Of a stretch of 15,244 bases of DNA, positions 1 through 8,303 are shown one piece after another. The first letter of the stretch is position 1, and the number at the start of each line of letters is the position of its first letter. This DNA comes from an uncultured Muribaculum sp. GTDB taxonomy: Bacteria; Bacteroidota; Bacteroidia; Bacteroidales; Muribaculaceae. The DNA lies in NCBI GenBank assembly GCA_910578835.1, contig CAJTSK010000049.1, forward strand, positions 1 through 15,244, given 5' to 3'. Under the pieces are notes generated by a model that saw only the letters and a list, made by a program, of their open reading frames with translations, had not been told where the DNA came from and ran no database searches. A program made the translations under genes and the position numbers.

Positions 1-51
1 GCATAGCTACTTATTTAGGTATTACACAAACAAGTCTGAGCCGGATTAGGG

Positions 52-83
52 CAAAAGTAAAATTGTTTAAATGAAGGTGGAAA
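52..83 (-). promoter_or_regulatory. Possible Bacteroidetes promoter reading off the left edge
   Basis: On the minus strand TACTTTTG (59 to 52) matches the Bacteroidetes -7 consensus TAnnTTTG. TTTC sits 20 nt upstream (83 to 80), one mismatch from the -33 TTTG. An ATG lies at positions 4 to 2 on the minus strand, so a gene starting at the window edge would get a leader of roughly 40 nt. The gene itself is outside the window, so this is tentative. Confidence 0.35.
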
Positions 84-401
84 AATCTCTGAAAACTGTA
101 AATGCATGTTGAATAAGTTATGGTCTGATTATATTATATATATCCATAACTATATGTACTCATTTCCTTATCTATAGATATTATGGCTGGGGAAAGAGAA
201 CGTCATAAGGCAATTTCCCAGTCTGCCAACTCCAACAATTTATCTTTTCCCCCGTTCTACATCCACACCTTGAAAAGCACAAATACCGGCAATATCGCAT
301 CAAAATCGGTAAATCAACGAAACTTACCGCAATTAAAAATTCTAAACAATCATTAATTGTTCACAAAACGCTTTCTTTCTCTTACTCCATTTTTCGCTAT
401 C

Positions 402-423
402 AGTACATTTTTAGTACATTTTT
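402..423. repeat. Tandem 11-bp direct repeat (two copies)
   Basis: The unit AGTACATTTTT occurs twice back to back, at 402-412 and 413-423, in the intergenic region. There is no evidence for a function. It could be a binding site or chance in AT-rich DNA. Confidence 0.5.
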
Positions 424-544
424 CAGACAATATTTGTGTTGATATATAAGCATTTAACGCGATTAAAAATTATCCGGTATTAATACACTTTTCCCTCCTT
501 ACATCATCAGTAAATGCCGGGGGCACGGTTATCCATACGAATAC

Positions 545-585
545 AAAAAAAGGTCGCACCGTAAAATGACATACGGTGCGACCTT
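545..585 (-). terminator. Rho-independent terminator after the pullulanase gene
   Basis: A perfect 14-bp stem (arms 550-563 and 572-585, sequence AAGGTCGCACCGTA and its complement) encloses an 8-nt loop. Read on the minus strand, the stem runs straight into a T-rich tract (complement of the A-run at 545-551). It starts about 20 nt after the pullulanase stop codon. The plus-strand side lacks a T-run, so it acts for minus-strand transcripts. Confidence 0.92.
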
Positions 586-604
586 ATTATAATACTGCTA
601 TGAC

Positions 605-2626
605 CTACTTTTCTTTTGCTACGATAAGTGCCGAGCGGGGTTCAACTATAATCTTTCCGCCCTTTATCTTACCCATGCCTTCCGCGACAAGATTGCCGTC
701 GCGTGCCACCAGGAGCCATTCGCCTGAAGGTATTTTGACCTGTTTAGGTTCATTGCTTCCGTTAAACACAAGCTTGATTTCTTTCCAGGCATCACCATTG
801 GCATGATTCTTCAGCGAATAAGATATGAGATTAGGCTCGTCCACTTTATCAAATACCAGATAGCGCGCCACATCCTCTGCCGTGGTCATGCGAAATGCGG
901 GATGGGTCTTGCGCAGCTTGACAAGCTCCTTATAATATTGAAATAATTCAGCATTTTGATGCTTGAGTGTCCAGTCAATCGCATTTATAGAGTCAGGCGA
1001 CTTATAAGAATTATGCACACCCTTCTTATCGCGGTAAATCTCTTCTCCGGCAAACATGAACGGAGTGCCCTGAGAAGTAAACACGATTGTTTCGGCAAGC
1101 TTGTGGGCGCGCTGACGGTCGGCAAGACTCTCTCCGGGAAGCGACTTCGCGAGTTTGTCGGTAAGCATCAGGTCATCGTGGCATGACACATAATTAATCA
1201 CCTGTGTAGGAGCAAGCGCATAAGGCTTCTTGGAATTATTGCCCTTGGAGTAATCAACCTGCGGATGAGCGGTAGCGCCGACGATACCAATCTTCACTGT
1301 CTCTTCAAGCCCCGGCTTACCGGTTGCAAAACCACGGTCCTTGGCATCGGAATAATGACCTTTCACTGCATCACGGATATCATCGCTAAACACGGCAACC
1401 TGAGGCATTGCCGACACATTGTCCTTCAATGCGCGACGCTCGACAGGCAGAGGCGAGTCACCGGCAGTCCAGCCCTCACCATAGACAAATATGTCGGGGT
1501 TAATCTTTTTTAGCTCCTCAGCCACCCTATTCATGGTCTCTGTATCGTGGATAGCCATGAGGTCAAAACGAAATCCGTCAATATGGTATTCCTTAGCCCA
1601 GTATTTCACCGAATTGACTATGAAATCACCCATCTGACGGCGCTCCGAGGCTGTCTCGTTGCCACAGCCCGACGCGTCACTATAAGAGCCGTCGGCGCGG
1701 TGACGATAGAAATATCCGGGAGCAGTGAGCGAAAAATTAGAGTCATCATTTTGCGCCGTGTGATTATATACCACGTCCATGACCACACCGATGCCCGCAT
1801 CGTGGAGAGCCTTGACCATCTCTTTCATCTCAGTCACCCTTACGGCGGGATTCATGGGATTGGTCGAATAGCTCCCCTCAGGCGCATTATAATTAAGAGG
1901 GTCGTAGCCCCAGTTGTAACCATTTTCCGGCAGACGCGTCTCGTCGACACTGTTGTAATCATACGACGGCAGGATATGCACATGGGTCACACCAAGCTCC
2001 TTGAGGTGGTCGATACCGGTCTTGTCGCCCAGCGATGAGCGCGCGTCCTGCTCCGTGAGAGCAAGAAACTTGCCCTTGTTAACTATGCCCGACGACTGAT
2101 GCATCGAAAAGTCGCGGTGATGCATCTCGTAAATCACAGCATCGGTAATATTGGCTATCGCCGGTCCGCGGTCAGCATCCCATCCTTCAGGATCGGTCTT
2201 GGCAAAGTCGATGATTGCGGCACGCTCGCCGTTAACACCCACCGCCTTTGCCCATATGCCGGGAGTCTCCTTTAGCCATTTGCCGTTATGCTTTATCGAG
2301 AATGTATAAAATTTTCCATACAACGCCTCCCCTGCCTCGGCACGCCATACACCGTTGGCTGTACGCATCATCTCAAGCGTATCCTCAGGCGCGGAGTTAA
2401 GTCCCGTAGGATAAATATAGACTTTAGCCGCCTCAGCTTCAGGCGACCACAAGGCAAATCTCGTGGAATTGCCGGCGACAGTCATCTCAAGGTCATCGCC
2501 ATTGTAAGTTTCAAATGTGGAATACACGGTATCAATATCGGCTGCACAGGCAATATCGCCTCCATAAACAAATGACGCTGTGGCAAGAGCCGTACCGGCA
2601 CACAGCCTCATGAAATCCAACTTCAT
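605..2626 (-). CDS. Exported type I pullulanase (GH13, alpha-1,6-glucan debranching)
   Basis: This 673-residue enzyme should hydrolyse alpha-1,6 branches of pullulan, starch or glycogen-type glucans. Residues 1 to about 29 look like a signal peptide (hydrophobic stretch, then ACAAD), so it acts in the periplasm or at the surface; no clear lipobox is seen. A CBM48-like beta domain spans roughly residues 50-140. The TIM barrel shows the pullulanase YNWGYDP motif, DVVYNHT, GFRFDLM with nucleophile D355, YGEGW with acid/base E384, and SCHDD with H483 and D484, so all GH13 catalytic residues are present. A C-terminal beta domain follows. The length fits type I pullulanases. It lies 90 nt after a small secreted-protein gene with no obvious promoter or terminator between them, so co-transcription is likely. 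It has no evident link to the polysaccharide operon. Confidence 0.93.
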   Translation of the reverse strand: MKLDFMRLCAGTALATASFVYGGDIACAADIDTVYSTFETYNGDDLEMTVAGNSTRFALWSPEAEAAKVYIYPTGLNSAPEDTLEMMRTANGVWRAEAGEALYGKFYTFSIKHNGKWLKETPGIWAKAVGVNGERAAIIDFAKTDPEGWDADRGPAIANITDAVIYEMHHRDFSMHQSSGIVNKGKFLALTEQDARSSLGDKTGIDHLKELGVTHVHILPSYDYNSVDETRLPENGYNWGYDPLNYNAPEGSYSTNPMNPAVRVTEMKEMVKALHDAGIGVVMDVVYNHTAQNDDSNFSLTAPGYFYRHRADGSYSDASGCGNETASERRQMGDFIVNSVKYWAKEYHIDGFRFDLMAIHDTETMNRVAEELKKINPDIFVYGEGWTAGDSPLPVERRALKDNVSAMPQVAVFSDDIRDAVKGHYSDAKDRGFATGKPGLEETVKIGIVGATAHPQVDYSKGNNSKKPYALAPTQVINYVSCHDDLMLTDKLAKSLPGESLADRQRAHKLAETIVFTSQGTPFMFAGEEIYRDKKGVHNSYKSPDSINAIDWTLKHQNAELFQYYKELVKLRKTHPAFRMTTAEDVARYLVFDKVDEPNLISYSLKNHANGDAWKEIKLVFNGSNEPKQVKIPSGEWLLVARDGNLVAEGMGKIKGGKIIVEPRSALIVAKEK

Positions 2627-2716
2627 TTAGAATCGATTAAATAGAGTAAATTAATAAGACAACAAAAAACACAGCACGCCAAGACATGGCAAACGGTCAT
2701 GACACCATCACCACGC

Positions 2717-3028
2717 TTAACGCACCACGATCTTCTTAGACCAGTCCTTGCACTTCACGATGTAGTAGCCTTGAGGGAGATCGACAATCACCGACTCCGC
2801 GACATCAATTGATTTCACCATCTGCCCGGTGATGGAATAGATGTAGAAATGATGAGTGTCACCATCGGTCACTGTCAGCTCAATACCCTGAGACACAGCC
2901 TTCATCGAAGGCGCGGAAGAAGTCATGGAAGATACCAAATCATCGTCGGCCGACTGCGCAAAAGTCACCGCCGGCATTGCAAATGCCAGACATGCCGCGA
3001 TAGCCAATGTCATGATTTTTTTCTTCAT
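2717..3028 (-). CDS. Small secreted protein: signal peptide plus T9SS-type C-terminal domain
   Basis: This 103-residue protein starts with a clear signal peptide (MKKKIMTL then an Ala/Leu-rich core, predicted cleavage after TFA, residue 24). A polar Ser/Asp-rich linker follows. The last 50 or so residues resemble the Bacteroidetes type IX secretion/gliding C-terminal domain: a YIYSITGQMVKSID strand pair, LPQGYYIVKC, and a basic end KKIVVR. No cargo domain sits between signal and tail, which is odd, since such domains normally close large exported proteins. I chose the ATG at 3028 rather than the GTG at 3052 because the predicted transcription start from the promoter at 3056-3087 falls near 3049. 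Function is unknown. It may be co-transcribed with the pullulanase downstream. Confidence 0.72.
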   Translation of the reverse strand: MKKKIMTLAIAACLAFAMPAVTFAQSADDDLVSSMTSSAPSMKAVSQGIELTVTDGDTHHFYIYSITGQMVKSIDVAESVIVDLPQGYYIVKCKDWSKKIVVR

Positions 3029-3055
3029 CTCCACTATTCTGGTATTAATCACTCA

Positions 3056-3087
3056 CAAAGTTAAAAAATCCCCTCCAATTTTGCAAA
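3056..3087 (-). promoter_or_regulatory. Strong match to the Bacteroidetes promoter consensus
   Basis: On the minus strand a -33 TTTG (3087 to 3084) is followed after exactly 20 nt by TAACTTTG (3063 to 3056), a full match to the -7 consensus TAnnTTTG. Transcription should start near 3049, about 20 nt upstream of the small secreted-protein ATG at 3028. It probably serves both that gene and the pullulanase. Confidence 0.82.
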
Positions 3088-3180
3088 CAATCTTCAAAAA
3101 TATTTAAACCACTCCCCCGCCCCGCAGCTCCGCCCGCAGAAAACAACAGACACAGCAATATATTGCAGATTGGTAAAATA

Positions 3181-3212
3181 CAAAATAGCCTGAAAAAATT
3201 CAGGCTATTTTG
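3181..3212 (-). terminator. Terminator hairpin at the end of the polysaccharide operon
   Basis: A perfect 14-bp stem (3181-3194 with 3199-3212) around a 4-nt loop begins about 40 nt after the stop codon of the last glycosyltransferase. Its 5' arm on the plus strand is CAAAATAGCCTGAA. The downstream T tract on the minus strand is short and broken (TATTTTACC), so it is weaker in form than the one at 545-585. Its position at the operon end supports the role. Confidence 0.78.
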
Positions 3213-3252
3213 CTATCAAAAAAACATCGACTCTCTTAAGTAAGCATCCATG

Positions 3253-4371
3253 CTACACAAGCAATCTACCATAGAGGTCGATATAAAGATTTTTGACACT
3301 ATTCTTTACGAAAAGTCTCTCTACCCTTTCCCGCGCAGCACTGCTCATGGACTCCCTCTTGGCAGTATCGGTCAACAGCTCGTCTATCGCCTTGGCGTAG
3401 GCAGTCACATCCATGTTAGGCACTTCGATGCCGGTCACACCATTGAGTGACACCCAATTGACCCCCGAACCCGGGATAGTAAAGGTGACCGCCGGACAAC
3501 CACAGTACATCGATTCGGCAAGCACGACCCCAAATGCCTCATTGCGGGTAATCGAAGGAAATGCGAAGATTGATGCCGCGTGGTAATATTGTTTCATCTG
3601 CACTTCATCCAGTCTTCCTATCCAGTGTATGCGCGAGGAAGTATATTGACATTTCAATTCGTCGGTCAACGGACCTTGCCCCGCTATTACAAACACGCAT
3701 CTTGACTTGACAAGCTTTTCAGCCTCCAACAGATACTTGATACCTTTATACTCGACATGACGACCAATAAAAAATACAATGGGGACTCCGTCAAACTCAT
3801 CCTTTATCCCCATGATCTTATCCTTATCATCTTCAGTAATCTTGAATCTGTCTTCATCAATGGAACATGGTATAATCGTCACCTTGCCTTTCTGAGATTG
3901 CAGATTCATGGAAGCCTCCACATAGTTGGGACTCGTGGCAATAATTGCGTCAGCTCTTTTTAACAGCCTCTTTTCAATAGGCGATATAAAACGGTGTAAA
4001 AATCGTTGAGCCACAACATCACTGTGCCAGTGTACAATCAACTTGTTTTCTTTTCTGATTGTCAAAAGCAGATAAAGAGCGCCAAGAGGATTTGGATAAT
4101 GAAAATGTATCACATCGGGACGAAACATGCGGATGTTTCGGCGCAGCTCTGAGAAGTATTTTAATGACAAAGGCTGACTCGCTACAATTCCCGGCGAAGA
4201 GGTGCGGATAACCGGCACAGAATCGACATCATCCTCCACGGTAATACCTCTGTTATTAAACGAAATTATGCGCTGCACTTTTCCCGACATCGACTCTACG
4301 ACAAAACGATTTATCGATTCTATCCCCCCTTCAATCGGGGAATAGAATTTACCTAAATGGAGTATTCTCAT
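3253..4371 (-). CDS. GT4-family glycosyltransferase (last gene of the operon)
   Basis: This 372-residue GT-B fold enzyme should add one sugar to the lipid-linked repeat unit on the cytoplasmic face of the membrane. The N-terminal domain opens with MRILHLGKFYSPIEGGIES, the usual glycine-rich start of GT4 proteins, and includes FRPDVIHFHYPN and HWHSD. The C-terminal domain carries FFIGRHVEYKGIKYL and the nucleotide-sugar-binding E-x7-E motif EAFGVVLAE (E278, E286). Donor and acceptor cannot be told from sequence. I chose ATG 4371: an upstream in-frame TTG at 4455 would overlap the preceding gene and adds a non-homologous leader. It starts 11 nt after the acyltransferase stop and is followed by the operon terminator. 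It is less AT-rich than the block of genes upstream. Confidence 0.9.
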   Translation of the reverse strand: MRILHLGKFYSPIEGGIESINRFVVESMSGKVQRIISFNNRGITVEDDVDSVPVIRTSSPGIVASQPLSLKYFSELRRNIRMFRPDVIHFHYPNPLGALYLLLTIRKENKLIVHWHSDVVAQRFLHRFISPIEKRLLKRADAIIATSPNYVEASMNLQSQKGKVTIIPCSIDEDRFKITEDDKDKIMGIKDEFDGVPIVFFIGRHVEYKGIKYLLEAEKLVKSRCVFVIAGQGPLTDELKCQYTSSRIHWIGRLDEVQMKQYYHAASIFAFPSITRNEAFGVVLAESMYCGCPAVTFTIPGSGVNWVSLNGVTGIEVPNMDVTAYAKAIDELLTDTAKRESMSSAARERVERLFVKNSVKNLYIDLYGRLLV

Positions 4372-4382
4372 TGAGTATGTTT

Positions 4383-4889
4383 TTAATGGACTATTATTCT
4401 GGGGCGCGGAAGTACGACGGTGGCATTGTCCGGAATATCTTCTATGACGACACAATTTGCCCCGACTTTTACATTGTTACCTATACTAATTCCCGGCAAT
4501 ACTTTTGCTCCTGCACCAAACATTACATTATTGCCGATTTTACCCCCCCCATGCATTATTGTAACCTGCTGAAAAATTGTAACACTTCCTTCAAATATCA
4601 AGTCATGACCTACTATAATGCCATTCGGTCCATGGGGAAGTATTGGAGAAGACGAGAAAACCGCACCGGAATTTAAATTTGTTCCAAATGAACAATTATT
4701 AAATGCGTCACACCGTTTGATATACCATAGATAATATAGTTTCATCAGGATAGAGGTTCTATTGTGTGGATTTACCACAATTGAGCGTCTTTTCCAGTAC
4801 TTGTCATGATTATAGTGCTGTATTATGCTTTTGAATAATATACCCAATCGTGCTGATTGACAGTATTTCATAACATTCCTGATGTTCAT
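4383..4889 (-). CDS. Serine-acetyltransferase-like O-acyltransferase (left-handed beta-helix)
   Basis: This 168-residue protein resembles the catalytic half of serine O-acetyltransferases, as used in capsule loci to O-acetylate a sugar. Its hexapeptide repeats begin near residue 70. The segment SPILPHGPNGIIVG places the likely catalytic histidine at H86. VTIMHGGGK matches the VTLGGTGK loop of CysE, followed by repeats GNNVMFGAGAKVLPG and GNNVKVGANCVV. The N-terminal helical domain of CysE is mostly missing, arguing against a cysteine-biosynthesis role. The gene starts one base after the preceding glycosyltransferase stop. The HGGGK codons form an 8-base G run (4543-4550), a possible slippage site at residues 114-116. 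The acceptor sugar is unknown. Confidence 0.85.
   Translation of the reverse strand: MNIRNVMKYCQSARLGILFKSIIQHYNHDKYWKRRSIVVNPHNRTSILMKLYYLWYIKRCDAFNNCSFGTNLNSGAVFSSSPILPHGPNGIIVGHDLIFEGSVTIFQQVTIMHGGGKIGNNVMFGAGAKVLPGISIGNNVKVGANCVVIEDIPDNATVVLPRPRIIVH
4543..4550 (-). repeat. Poly-G (8) tract in the SAT-like acyltransferase gene
   Basis: Eight consecutive C on the plus strand, hence G8 in the coding strand, encode the conserved glycines of HGGGK. A one-base slip would frameshift the last third of the protein. Confidence 0.6.
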
Positions 4890-5930
4890 TTAGATGGTAT
4901 TTAAGATTGACTGTATTTTTTTTGCTGAGCGGTTCCACGAAAATTTTTTCAAAACTTTATTAGGAGTATCGACTGAAGGAGACATCGAATTATTGTAACT
5001 TTTAAGAATTGCGCCAATAATATCATTTACATCCGTGGGATTAAAGTAGACAGCTGCATCTTCAAATATTTCATGGAATACGGGGATATCAGAGAGTGCT
5101 ATTGGACATCCATTACCAAGAGCCTCAAGCGGCGGAATGCCGAAGCCCTCATATAAAGAGGCAAGAATAAACAGATGTGCATTGCGATATTGGTTTCTAA
5201 GCTCTTCGTCAGATATTCTGCCAAGAAATTTTATGTTTGGAGAATTCTGCATGTCATACCCTAATTCTCCAAATACCCTATTTGTCCCACCTACAATTCT
5301 TAATTCAAGATGTTTCAATCTTTCATCGGAAAAAGCACGAATCAAAGTCTTGAAATTTTTTCTCGGATCTAACGACCCTACTGTAAGAATATATTTATCT
5401 TTCTGATTATCAGAAGTGCTATTTTCTAATGCTTTTGTTACAGCATTATATACGACGTGTATTTTCGCCGGTGTTACATCATAATACTTAAGAATCTCAC
5501 TTTTTGAAAATTCACTTACTGTAAGTATAGCTCGTGAAGTCTTTATAATCAGCGGAGTCAGGATTTTATAAAACAGATAGTATCCCTTTGAAAACCAGTC
5601 CGGATTATGGAGGAACGAGACATCATGAATAGTGGTTATTTTGGATTTATTGAGTAAAGGACCTAATCCGCTAAAATTTAGCAAAATATAATTTTTCTTT
5701 GTCGACAAAAACAAGGGCAAGGAAATTTGTTCCCAAAGATGAGATTTCAGTCTGCCATACTCAATAATATTTAATCCTCTAATATCATACTCAGGTAATA
5801 TTCGACCATTCGGTGCAATTATGGTGAACTCAAATAATCGCGATGAAGCCTTGCATAATTCATAGGCAAAACGATTTATACCGGTCATCGGATTAGACAA
5901 AAATCTTCCGTTAATATAAATTATAGACAC
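4890..5930 (-). CDS. GT4-family glycosyltransferase
   Basis: This 346-residue GT-B enzyme should transfer a sugar to the growing repeat unit at the inner membrane. It shows a GT4-type N-terminus (INGRFLSNPMTGINRFAYEL), TTIHDVSFL, TVSEFSKSEI, and in the C-terminal domain LTVGSLDPRKNFKTLI and SLYEGFGIPPLEAL with the E-x7-E pair E261/E269. This architecture is shared with many mannosyl- and rhamnosyltransferases of O-antigen loci, but the donor cannot be assigned. The start codon is GTG at 5930. No ATG precedes the conserved INGRF segment, so GTG is the best start and gives a 10-nt overlap with the upstream gene. It is strongly AT-rich like its neighbours between 4.9 and 8.9 kb. Confidence 0.9.
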   Translation of the reverse strand: MSIIYINGRFLSNPMTGINRFAYELCKASSRLFEFTIIAPNGRILPEYDIRGLNIIEYGRLKSHLWEQISLPLFLSTKKNYILLNFSGLGPLLNKSKITTIHDVSFLHNPDWFSKGYYLFYKILTPLIIKTSRAILTVSEFSKSEILKYYDVTPAKIHVVYNAVTKALENSTSDNQKDKYILTVGSLDPRKNFKTLIRAFSDERLKHLELRIVGGTNRVFGELGYDMQNSPNIKFLGRISDEELRNQYRNAHLFILASLYEGFGIPPLEALGNGCPIALSDIPVFHEIFEDAAVYFNPTDVNDIIGAILKSYNNSMSPSVDTPNKVLKKFSWNRSAKKIQSILNTI

Positions 5931-7063
5931 TTGCTAATGACGTTTTTAAAATTACCTGAAAATTTACCTTGCGTTAAGTTTATATAATAGCCAGAAAAAT
6001 CGAATTCATTTTTCCCCGATTCTGAAAGTTGTATTATTACTTCCGACATTTGTTTTATATCCTTACATAGAAACCCGATTTTACCAAACTTATTTGTAAG
6101 ATAGTTGAAATATGTATTTTCTAATGCAATTATGGGCTTTTTGTACTTAATTGCATCGAAAATAGCACCACTCGCGATTAATTTATATTTATCATTACCA
6201 TAGAAAAATAAAATATAATCTAATTTTTCAACATAGTCGTCAAATTCACTACGGCTTAATCGGTATCCGTTTCCAGGGATTATAACATTACTTTCTGTTA
6301 ATTCCGTATATTGTGAGGTGACACTGCCAATGGAATAAAATTCAACTTTTCTTAATACTTCAATGGGAATAGTTTGTAATAATCGAACATATTCTTCCGC
6401 TCCCTTATATGAATTTAATTCACCAACAGTACCAACTTTTATTGGGGATGACTTTTGATTTTCTGAACTAACTATATTGTACGGAATAAATGGATGGTCT
6501 AACGAGAAAAAATGATTTATTTTTTGTTTAGAGATTAATTTGTTTAGATTATCGATGATACAATCTCCTAAAACTATATACGATATATCATTAGACATTT
6601 TGGTTTTAAAGTAAAAATTGCGGCATAAAAATCTCATTATTTTACTTTGAAATCCCCCTTCATTAGAAATTAGAAGTTCTAATTCTCCATGACATACAAT
6701 AATGATTTTTCTTTTTAGCCATAAATTTATAAAGTTCAAACCATGGAGAGAAAATACATTATTAAAATTATAAAATAAAATATCAGTACGTTTTGAAGCA
6801 AGCAATATAAAGATATTGTTTATTGCACTACAAATATATCTTAGCAATCCTGATATTTTGGATTTGCCTGATACAACGTATAAAAATTTTATCTTATTAA
6901 TGCCACTAAAGTTTTTCTTCAGTATTTCCCATGAAGAATTTCCGGTATATACTTCGACTTCCTTAAAATTTTCATACACAGCTTTTAATAATGCTGTATT
7001 TATCAAGTCATGTTGACTTCGGTATGCGTAAGAATTTATGTATTTACATATTTTATACCTCAT
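5921..7063 (-). CDS. Probable GT-B glycosyltransferase
   Basis: This 380-residue protein is less typical than the other glycosyltransferases here. The first half contains SYAYRSQHDLINTALLKAV, a hydrophobic patch, and IIVCHGELELL. The second half shows a GT4-like start, VGTVGELNSYKGAEEYV, then FEDYVEKLDYILFF-like residues (DYVEKLDYILFFYGNDKY) and KPIIALENTYFNY. The canonical E-x7-E motif is not clear, so a divergent GT4-like enzyme is the best call, with unknown donor. I use ATG 7063; a TTG at 7072 is a weaker alternative. It overlaps the polymerase gene upstream by 11 nt and the next glycosyltransferase by 10 nt, pointing to translational coupling. It is among the most AT-rich genes of the window. 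Confidence 0.75.
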   Translation of the reverse strand: MRYKICKYINSYAYRSQHDLINTALLKAVYENFKEVEVYTGNSSWEILKKNFSGINKIKFLYVVSGKSKISGLLRYICSAINNIFILLASKRTDILFYNFNNVFSLHGLNFINLWLKRKIIIVCHGELELLISNEGGFQSKIMRFLCRNFYFKTKMSNDISYIVLGDCIIDNLNKLISKQKINHFFSLDHPFIPYNIVSSENQKSSPIKVGTVGELNSYKGAEEYVRLLQTIPIEVLRKVEFYSIGSVTSQYTELTESNVIIPGNGYRLSRSEFDDYVEKLDYILFFYGNDKYKLIASGAIFDAIKYKKPIIALENTYFNYLTNKFGKIGFLCKDIKQMSEVIIQLSESGKNEFDFSGYYINLTQGKFSGNFKNVISKCL

Positions 7064-8303
7064 TTTTAACAATTACTTTTTTGTGATTAATCCAGTTATT
7101 TACCAATGATATAAGCAAAATAGCAAAGCAAATTAGAATAACATTAAGAAAATACTCCCCGGCTACACCACTTAATGTTGGACCAAGAAGTAGTAATACT
7201 GCAATTGTTGCGCCGAATGGATTTTTATATAATGAGCAAAGTTTAAAAATCACGAAATATATCAGTAAAACTAAAATGAAATTAACAACTAATGTTTCTG
7301 GAGAAACATACAATGAAAAAATCATGATTCCACCAGTACCTAGTATAAATGAAGAATTTTCAGGGACTTGTTCGTCTAACATCAATATTCGTTCTGGTCG
7401 ATTTTCAACCGCGAAATATTGACTTACCGCAGATAACATTCCTCGTTCAAAAAAGAGAGGATCTAAGTTCTTTGCCGCTATGATATATTGCGGTGCTTTT
7501 TCTATTAAAATTGCAGTATTAGAAAAGCTACTCAACCGACCTACAAGTTTTCCACACACTAATGACATGCTATCATCAGGTAAATCATAGTTATCACCCC
7601 TTAAATGAGATCTTGCTTCATATCCAAATCTAACAAATGGCGGTAATAACATCGCACAAATTACGATAATGATTTTATGTTTATTGAAATAATGCCTAAT
7701 TTCTAAATAATATTTAATAAATAAAATTGGTATAATTAATGACACAAATCCAAATGCCGCACGAGCAATCCCCAATAGCATGAATAGAAAAATAATAAAT
7801 ATGATTTTGGAATATTCCTTTTTATCAATGACCATTAATAGGATTGTCCCCCATGTTAATGGGCTTATTCTAATCATTATCTGGATAATCGGTTTAATTA
7901 CAGACGGTACACTATACTCATCACCTCCGGCTCTCCCTACACCAAATAAAAATCCTAGTGCAATATGGATAAGGAATATTGCAACCGTTATCGGATATAA
8001 TATTTTAGGGTTTAAGAACACCACCCATTTGGATTTCTTTTTAGAGAAAAGAGTATAAAATTTGTATAATACGATATAAGGTATAGTTGAGATGATAAAT
8101 GCAATTAGCAACCCGAACAAATTAAGGTTCACTCTGGAGTTAATAAAATCTCCATTGTAATTTCCGGTAATTAATGCATAGCATAAACTAATGATGGAAA
8201 ATAAGACATATCCGATTATAACAACCTTAACTGGCTCTTTGTAAGGATTATACAATTTCCCTTTTTCATCATTAGGGTATATCTTGTTTTGTAAATTGGT
8301 CAT
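7053..8303 (-). CDS. Wzy-like polysaccharide polymerase (multi-pass membrane protein)
   Basis: This 416-residue protein is highly hydrophobic, with roughly ten predicted membrane segments (for example VIIGYVLFSIISLCYALI, GLLIAFIISTIPYIVLY and ATIAVLLLLGPTLSGVAG). A long polar loop between about residues 220 and 320 (around RSHLRGDNYDLPDD and FAVENRPERI) is likely periplasmic. This topology, and its place among glycosyltransferases beside a Wzx, fits Wzy, which joins lipid-linked repeat units in the periplasm. Wzy proteins share little sequence, so the call rests on topology and context. Its ATG overlaps the DUF4422 stop codon by 4 nt (ATGA). An alternative is another polytopic membrane enzyme such as an acyltransferase, but no matching motif is seen. 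Confidence 0.75.
   Translation of the reverse strand: MTNLQNKIYPNDEKGKLYNPYKEPVKVVIIGYVLFSIISLCYALITGNYNGDFINSRVNLNLFGLLIAFIISTIPYIVLYKFYTLFSKKKSKWVVFLNPKILYPITVAIFLIHIALGFLFGVGRAGGDEYSVPSVIKPIIQIMIRISPLTWGTILLMVIDKKEYSKIIFIIFLFMLLGIARAAFGFVSLIIPILFIKYYLEIRHYFNKHKIIIVICAMLLPPFVRFGYEARSHLRGDNYDLPDDSMSLVCGKLVGRLSSFSNTAILIEKAPQYIIAAKNLDPLFFERGMLSAVSQYFAVENRPERILMLDEQVPENSSFILGTGGIMIFSLYVSPETLVVNFILVLLIYFVIFKLCSLYKNPFGATIAVLLLLGPTLSGVAGEYFLNVILICFAILLISLVNNWINHKKVIVKNEV

Larger units (their letters stand above)
1..544. other. Intergenic region without a recognisable gene
   Basis: I see no convincing coding region here on either strand. The stretch is AT-rich and holds a 12-bp palindrome (TATCTATAGATA, 169-180), a tandem 11-bp repeat (402-423), and two near-identical 14-mers, CGCAATTAAAAATT (328-341) and CGCGATTAAAAATT (458-471), spaced 130 bp apart. 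A possible minus-strand promoter lies at 52-83. It separates the terminator of the pullulanase gene from whatever lies left of the window. Confidence 0.6.

Noticed and set aside
1547..2038. A 163-codon plus-strand open frame opposite the pullulanase gene
   Set aside because: It is antisense to intact catalytic motifs of the pullulanase and looks like no known protein.
3155..3166. Palindrome GCAATATATTGC downstream of the operon terminator
   Set aside because: It is short, AT-rich and not followed by a T-run; no role can be supported.
4324..4329. C6 run near the start of the last GT4 gene as a slippage site
   Set aside because: Six bases is short, and the run encodes the conserved Gly-Gly of the GT4 start; not notable beside the 7-9 base runs.
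4371..4455. Longer N-terminus for the last GT4 gene (TTG start at 4455)
   Set aside because: The extra 28 residues are unlike any GT4 start and overlap the upstream gene; ATG 4371 gives the typical MRILHLGKFYSP beginning.
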